Translations under genes and position numbers: made by a program
The notes under the pieces: model-generated
Seen by the model: the letters and a program-made list of their open reading frames with translations, nothing else
Database searches by the model: none
What the model was told of the DNA's origin: nothing
Part shown: one piece after another, positions 20,213 to 32,500 of the stretch
How positions within the stretch are numbered: position 1 is the stretch's first letter
How the letters are laid out: each line of letters begins with the position of its first letter
From: Paratrimastix pyriformis
Lineage: Eukaryota > Preaxostyla > Paratrimastigidae
Direction: 5' to 3'
DNA length: 32,500 nt
Assembly: GCA_027972325.1 (NCBI GenBank)
Contig: JAPMOS010000219.1
Span: 1 to 32,500, forward strand

Positions 20213-23200
20213 TTAACTCCCAATCCGGTAAGTGTTCTTCCACTCATCGGTTCCGTCGTGCTTGCTGCAGTATGAGTAGATCACCATCCGGTAAGTGAGC
20301 GCAGTCATCACGAAGAAGAGGTAGAGGGTTTTGAAGAGGGCCGTGTGGTTGGTATCTCGGACCAAGATGAACACGTATGCCACCAAGTACGAGACGGCTG
20401 CGATGAAAAGGTTGAGTTTGTACACCACCACACGAAGTGGCGTCCAGGCGCTTCGCTCCAGCATAATCCGGTAGTACCCGTTGAAGATCAGCAGAACCAT
20501 CAGGTAACTGATGCTGAAAACGCATACATAACCGGGGGACATCTGGATGGCCTGGGCGGCCACAAAGGCCACCAGCGAGTTCATCGACGGGGTGAGGAAG
20601 TTGTCGAACCGGAAGAAATACTGCAGCGACTGGCGCCAGCCCACAAGCAGCCAGACAATCCACAGCCAGACGAGGCACCGAACCAGGGAGAAGACTGCGA
20701 AGGCCACCGTGAGCGGGACGGGGTTGGGCTGGGCGGGGAAGACGCTGGGCAGGGCGGGGACAAAGTGGCCTGCCAGTTCAAAGGTCAAAAGCAGCACGAA
20801 TTCCCAGGTCTTGAGCCGCCGGCGGGTGGTGAACTCCGGCGGGGTGGTGGAGTTGACCGGGGGGGTGGAGACGCTCGGAGTCGGGGTGATGGAGACGCTC
20901 GCGCCGGCAGAAGAAGAAGGCGAGGCAGCGGGCGACACCCCGGGCGTGAGCGCGGGTGTGGACGTGGACGTGGGGGCAGGCATCAGGGGGTTAATCCGCC
21001 GGAATTTGCCGATTTTGGCGCAGTTGGCGTAGTAGAAGCTGTTTTCAAAGGCGATCGTGGTGGACATGAAGAGCAGCACGGCCTTCTTGTTGGGCATCCG
21101 ACTGCTATCCATGGTCATAGCCACCGCGGACATGACAGTCAGACTGACCGGGGCCCAGGCACGCGCGATGGCGTAGACGTGCGAGACCCTGCGATGTCCA
21201 ATGTGCGGGTGGTGGGAGAGAAAGTTGAGGTGAGGCCACACGAACAAACAGGGACGCACAACAACAAGACACACAACACCATACAAAACACGCACAAGAT
21301 GACACACACCAACATGACGCACAACATGTCACACAACACGACACAATCTGGCACGGGTGGCACACCAACAACAGAGCATACAATGTGACACAACATGACG
21401 CACAGCACGACACGATCTGGCATACAACACGACACAATCTGGCACACATTGCACACCAACAACATGGCACAACATAGCACTCCAGAGCACACAGAGCACA
21501 CAACATGACACACCAACAACATGAGACGGAACATGACACAACATGAAACATGACAAACAATATAAGACCATGACACACATCATGACACACAACCACAACA
21601 TGGCACACAACATGACACGCAGCACACACGACATAATGTGTGACACACAATATGACACAGAGACACAAAGAATGACAGAATATACCGAATCGGAATGCCA
21701 CCCCTTCACCAATTCGATTCAGATTCAGACCTTCGGGTCCACTTGGAGTACGTCTGAAAGATGGTGATATATACCCATTGTACAGACATGAAGATATACA
21801 GTAAACACGGAACAGAACATAAAAATACAGAAGACAACGACCCACAACGGATCCCCCCATTCCATCCAGACCTTCGGGTCCACTTGAAGTACGTCTGGAA
21901 GATGGTGAAATACCCATTGTACATAAAGATATGCAGAAAGTGGGTCAGGATGTCCCCGATGATCATGGCCTGGGAGGGTCCCTCCGGCCGGTCCCAGTTG
22001 TACAGGTCGAAGTGGATGAAGGCAATCAGAGCCAGCAGGCCCAGCATCAGGCCCTCGTCCATCTTGAAGTAGTACCGCAGGTGATGCTGCCACGACCAGT
22101 CCGTCAGGCGCACCGCGATGTACACCCAGACAGCCACCCTAGTGTGAGTGCGTGTGTGTGTTGGTGGGGTGAGCGAGACGGCAACCCTGTGTGAAGTGTG
22201 TGAGTGAGCGATGAACCCTGTGAGTGTGTCAATCCAGCACGGCCGCTTTCATGCGATCGGATGAAGTCGATTATTTGGCTACTTCAAGCGCGTGGATCCC
22301 ACTAAGAGGGTTAGAGGCGTTCCTCGGTCTAAAAAAGGCCGAGGGCCCTTCAAATTGAGAGATAAGAATCCAGCATGAGGGCAGCTCTTGATGTAGGCCT
22401 GACCAGCGCCACAAAATTATGGGACGCGAACCGACGTCATTATGGGCCGAACATGAGAAAAAAATGGCGCTTATCTTGAAATGGATCCTCTTCTTTTCCT
22501 TTTGTATCGTTCTCCTCTTCCCTCCCTTTCTTTCTTTCTTTCTTCCCTCACCCCTTTCATCGTTCTTCTCCGGCAATTGCCCCATTGTCCCCGGGCCAAC
22601 ACGTTTTCCCCCCTTATCTGACCTGACCATGGGCGACACCTCTGACCATGGGCGGGCCGATATGACTCTCAATATGCGGACCGGTGGTGTGTTGAGGAGT
22701 ATATTGGAGGGGCGATGCAGACCGGAAGATGGTCGAGGCCATGAAGACGTATGAGATGGCCAACGAGTCAATCCCGAAGAGGGTCAGTGCCGTCTGGGGG
22801 GATGGGAGTGATGAGCGTGCTGCCCCGGGTGGTGCCCGTCATGACCAGGTGGTGCCCATTCAAGACCAGGTGGTGCCATTCTGGGCTGAATCCCACAAAC
22901 AGACTCGGGGATGGAGGGATGATGCCATGAGTGATTTTGGATTTTCCGGCATCACCAACCCGCCACCAGGCCAGTTCAGGGCGTTGTTGCAAATGGGGGG
23001 GTGTATATCCCCCGGGGGTGCAGCAGACAGACCAGACTCGAGGAGAGCACCTCCGTGAGCAAGGCCACGACCAGCTCAAAGACCGTCAGCGGTCGCTTGC
23101 GGGGCGGCGGCGGGGGCACGAGGTGGGGACTGTTCAGGGCCACGGCAGCCTCGCGTTTCTTCTCGTAGGCATACGTCTTGCAGTAGTGCTGCTTGAAGTA

Positions 23201-24072
23201 GGTCAGCGAGGTCGAGATGTGCAGCAGGTAGTTGGTGTCTACGTTGGCCAGCAGGGGTGACATGCGCAGACTCACCCTAGAGTATGGTGCCGGGGTGGGT
23301 GAGGTGGTGAGCGAGTGGATGGTGGGCGTGACAACAGACACTTGCATGGACAGATAGGCAAGAAGGCCGTAGAGACGGTTGGCCTGAAAAAAATCGAGGA
23401 TTGGTGAGTCGCTCACCCCAGGGGGTAATCGGACCTTGTAGATGAAAAACTGGGTGCCGTTGAGCTGGCCGTAGGCCATCAGGTTCCGGAAATTCCCATT
23501 TTGAACAAAATACACCAGAATAAAATTGACAGCGGCAGGGATCCCCCATCCGCCGGAATTCTCATACTGGAAGGCTGCAACCAATGAGATGATAAGGTGA
23601 TGAAGCGTGTTGGGGATCTCGATTGCGGACCTTTCCAATTGACGGTGTAATAAACAATACAGGAGTTGATCATCAGGGGCATCAAGTTGTCCAGGGTGAA
23701 GTAGTTCCGCCAGAACTTGGACCCGGCCAAACGGATGGAAAAGTAGATCCAAAAGGCGATGCGAACAGCCCCGGAGGTCGTAAATGTCATATATGGAACA
23801 ACCATGTTTGTGTCAGGGTAGAGGAAGGTGATCACCGGGATGGAGGAGGTGTACAGTTCCAGGATGATCAGGATGGCAAATTCCCAAGGACGGATGGGCC
23901 GTCGCTGTTTCTCCGCGAATACGGTTTTGGTTGAGGGCTCGGGTACCTGGACCTCGATGAAAGTGGCCTCAGCAGACGGTGCTGGAAGGTGCCCCGAAAG
24001 ATACGACACATCGGATAACTTGCTTTCTTCATTGGAGAGGAGTGATTCCTTAAGTTCGTGTTCCCGACTCAT
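20213..24072 (-). CDS. Polytopic membrane protein made of three homologous ~200-residue modules, 727 aa, seven exons
   Basis: Exons on the - strand are 24072-23631, 23574-23435, 23383-23340, 23276-23033, 22793-22723, 22138-21872 and 21188-20213. Phases agree and the total is 2184 bases with TAA at 20213. The N-terminus (1-57) is polar and probably cytosolic. Three modules follow: A ~58-265, B ~268-468 and C ~527-727. Each starts with a basic pair plus an E-containing helix (RPIRPWEFAILIILELY, RKRPLTVFELVVALL, RRRLKTWEFVLLLTFEL). Each then has a VR/FR..W helix, an aromatic F..D..L loop (NYFTLDNLM, YYFKMDEGL, YFFRFDNFL), an NG(N/Y)(F/Y) motif (QNGNF, YNGYF, FNGYY) and a last helix ending near Y..C (QHYCK, YYANCA, YSYCS). 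Five to six membrane helices per module are likely. A Pro/Ser/Thr linker (~470-525) separates B and C. I recognise no family. The exon 3/4 junction could shift by six bases. Confidence 0.8.
21189..21871 (-). repeat. Membrane-gene intron 6: ACACAACATGACACA array plus an ~80-bp copy of the exon 6 end
   Basis: The donor is GTCTGGATGG at 21871 and the acceptor GACATCGCAG at 21189. From ~21240 to ~21670 the + strand is an irregular ACACAACATGACAC array. At ~21728-21810 lies a diverged copy of the exon 6 end and donor (~21868-21945), sharing ACCTTCGGGTCCACTTG and CGTCTG.AAGATGGTGA blocks, so a second donor-like edge lies within the intron. Confidence 0.88.
22139..22722 (-). other. Membrane-gene intron 5, mostly non-repetitive
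   Basis: The donor is GTCTGCATC at 22722 and the acceptor CACTCACACTAG at 22139. Unlike other long introns here, ~22240-22620 is unique sequence of lower GC content with pyrimidine-rich (TTTC)n near 22520-22545 and a small inverted repeat CCTCGG/CCGAGG near 22321-22345. No ORF with a recognisable domain, no RNA gene and no clear transposon ends were found. An old insertion is possible. Confidence 0.5.
22794..23032 (-). repeat. Membrane-gene intron 4 with a ~22-bp GGCACCACCTGGTC repeat
   Basis: The donor is GTCTGTCTG at 23032 and the acceptor ATCCCCCCAG at 22794. On the coding strand, three or four copies of GGGCACCACCTGGTCATGAC-type units lie at ~22825-22890. Phase 0 at both ends joins LSSSL to TALTLFGID, which restores the module B helix. 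Confidence 0.75.
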
Positions 24073-24146
24073 CCAGGGTTCCAACCCAAGGAGCGCGGCT
24101 TCGACGGAAAGAAAAACGACCCGGGAATAAAAAAGAGGCTGAGCCT
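24073..24146. promoter_or_regulatory. Very short divergent region between the membrane gene and the armadillo gene
   Basis: The ATG of the - strand membrane gene (24072) and the first open codons of the + strand armadillo gene (~24147 or earlier) are at most ~75 bases apart. If both assignments are right, the promoters overlap or one first exon lies inside the other gene. No core element is recognisable. Confidence 0.4.
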
Positions 24147-31446
<7,300 letters not shown>

Positions 31447-32500
31447 GTCAGTCAGCCTGAGCCTTGTGTGTGTCTGTGGTTGGCTGTGTCTGTCTTTGTC
31501 TTGTCATCCATTCTACTCGGAGGTCCAGCCTTGCGTGTCTGGCTGTGGTTGGCTGTGTCTGTCTTTGTCTTGTCATCCATTCTACTCGGAGGTCCAGCCT
31601 TGCGTGTCTGGCTGTGGTTGGCTGTGTCTGTCTTTGTCTTGTCATCCATTCTACTCGGAGGTCCAGCCTTGCGTGTCTGGCTGTGGTTGGCTGTGTCTGT
31701 CTTTGTCTTGTCATCCATTCTACTCGGAGGTCCAGCCTTGCGTGTCTGGCTGTGGTTGGCTGTGTCTGTCTTTGTCTTGTCATCCATTCTACTCGGAGGT
31801 CCAGCCTTGCGTGTCTGGCTGTGGTTGGCTGTGTCTGTCTTTGTCTTGTCATCCATTCTACTCGGAGGTCCAGCCTTGCGTGTCTGGCTGTGGTTGGCTG
31901 TGTCTGTCTTTGTCTTGTCATCCATTCTACTCGGAGGTCCAGCCTTGCGTGTCTGGCTGTGGTTGGCTGTGTCTGTCTTTGTCTTGTCATCCATTCTACT
32001 CGGAGGTCCAGCCTTGCGTGTCTGGCTGTGGTTGGCTGTGTCTGTCTTTGTCTTGTCATCCATTCTACTCGGAGGTCCAGCCTTGCGTGTCTGGCTGTGG
32101 TTGGCTGTGTCTGTCTTTGTCTTGTCATCCATTCTACTCGGAGGTCCAGCCTTGCGTGTCTGGCTGTGGTTGGCTGTGTCTGTCTTTGTCTTGTCATCCA
32201 TTCTACTCGGAGGTCCAGCCTTGCGTGTCTGGCTGTGGTTGGCTGTGTCTGTCTTTGTCTTGTCATCCATTCTACTCGGAGGTCCAGCCTTGCGTGTCTG
32301 GCTGTGGTTGGCTGTGTCTGTCTTTGTCTTGTCATCCATTCTACTCGGAGGTCCAGCCTTGCGTGTCTGGCTGTGGTTGGCTGTGTCTGTCTTTGTCTTG
32401 TCATCCATTCTACTCGGAGGTCCAGCCTTGCGTGTCTGGCTGTGGTTGGCTGTGTCTGTCTTTGTCTTGTCATCCATTCTACTCGGAGGTCCAGCCTTGC
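31447..32500 (+). repeat. 69-bp minisatellite, ~15 apparently identical units, continues past window
   Basis: The unit contains TTGTCATCCATTCTACTCGG and AGGTCCAGCCTTGCGTGTCT, with a 69-base period (for example TTGTCATCCA at 31501 and 31570). It begins right at the exon 13 donor (GTCGAG|GTCAGTCAGCCT at 31446), whose following bases resemble the unit (GAGGTC.AGCCTTG.GTGTCTG). Because 69 = 3 x 23 the array gives long false ORFs with a 23-residue period on the - strand. Confidence 0.95.

Noticed and set aside
22240-22620. Transposon or RNA gene in membrane-gene intron 5
   Set aside because: No terminal repeats, target duplication, tRNA-like promoter boxes or coding domain can be seen. Only its composition differs.
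31448-32477. Two 341-residue - strand ORFs with a 23-residue period
   Set aside because: A 69-bp array has a period divisible by three, so open frames follow automatically. Two frames are open at once and the region follows an exon donor on the + strand.

Overview
The window is nuclear DNA of a GC-rich eukaryote, most likely a free-living protist. Genes are split by many phase-consistent introns, there are no operons or ribosome-binding sites, and non-LTR retrotransposons and long simple-sequence arrays are common. The species cannot be proved from the window. An anaerobic metamonad of the Paratrimastix kind would fit, but that is only a guess.

Layout: (1) 1-~6890 holds two decayed LINEs meeting tail to tail near 4145. 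The + strand one has RT, RNase H, a CCHC zinc motif and an apparent restriction-like endonuclease. The - strand one has an AP-type endonuclease and the front of an RT, cut off at the junction. (2) 8070-12009 (-) is a four-exon gene for a 1110-aa Pro/Ser/Thr/Ala-rich protein of unknown family. (3) 12871-13414 (+) is a three-exon gene for a secreted ML-domain (NPC2/PG-PI transfer type) lipid-binding protein of 147 aa. (4) 14008-19900 (-) is a nine-exon gene for an 805-aa NhaC-family Na+/H+ antiporter with an added N-terminal luminal/extracellular domain. (5) 20213-24072 (-) is a seven-exon gene for a 727-aa polytopic membrane protein made of three homologous modules. (6) ~24147 to at least 31446 (+) is a large armadillo/HEAT-repeat gene that runs off the right edge. 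The exon models for genes 2-5 close in frame from ATG to stop. Gene 6 has an unresolved start and three uncertain junctions.

Three properties link the host genes. First, their 5' splice sites are mostly GTCTG or GTCCG rather than GTAAG. Second, the long introns are built of tandem repeats, a different one in almost every intron, while the other introns are only about 48-63 bp. Third, many of these arrays or their flanks contain copies of the adjoining exon edge together with its splice site, as if the repeats grew from the exon-intron boundary. I regard this splice-site-anchored intron growth, together with the GTCYG donors, as the most interesting signal in the window. The three-module membrane protein is next.

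The genes show no obvious shared pathway. Three of the five host products (antiporter, three-module membrane protein, ML protein) are membrane or secretory-route proteins.
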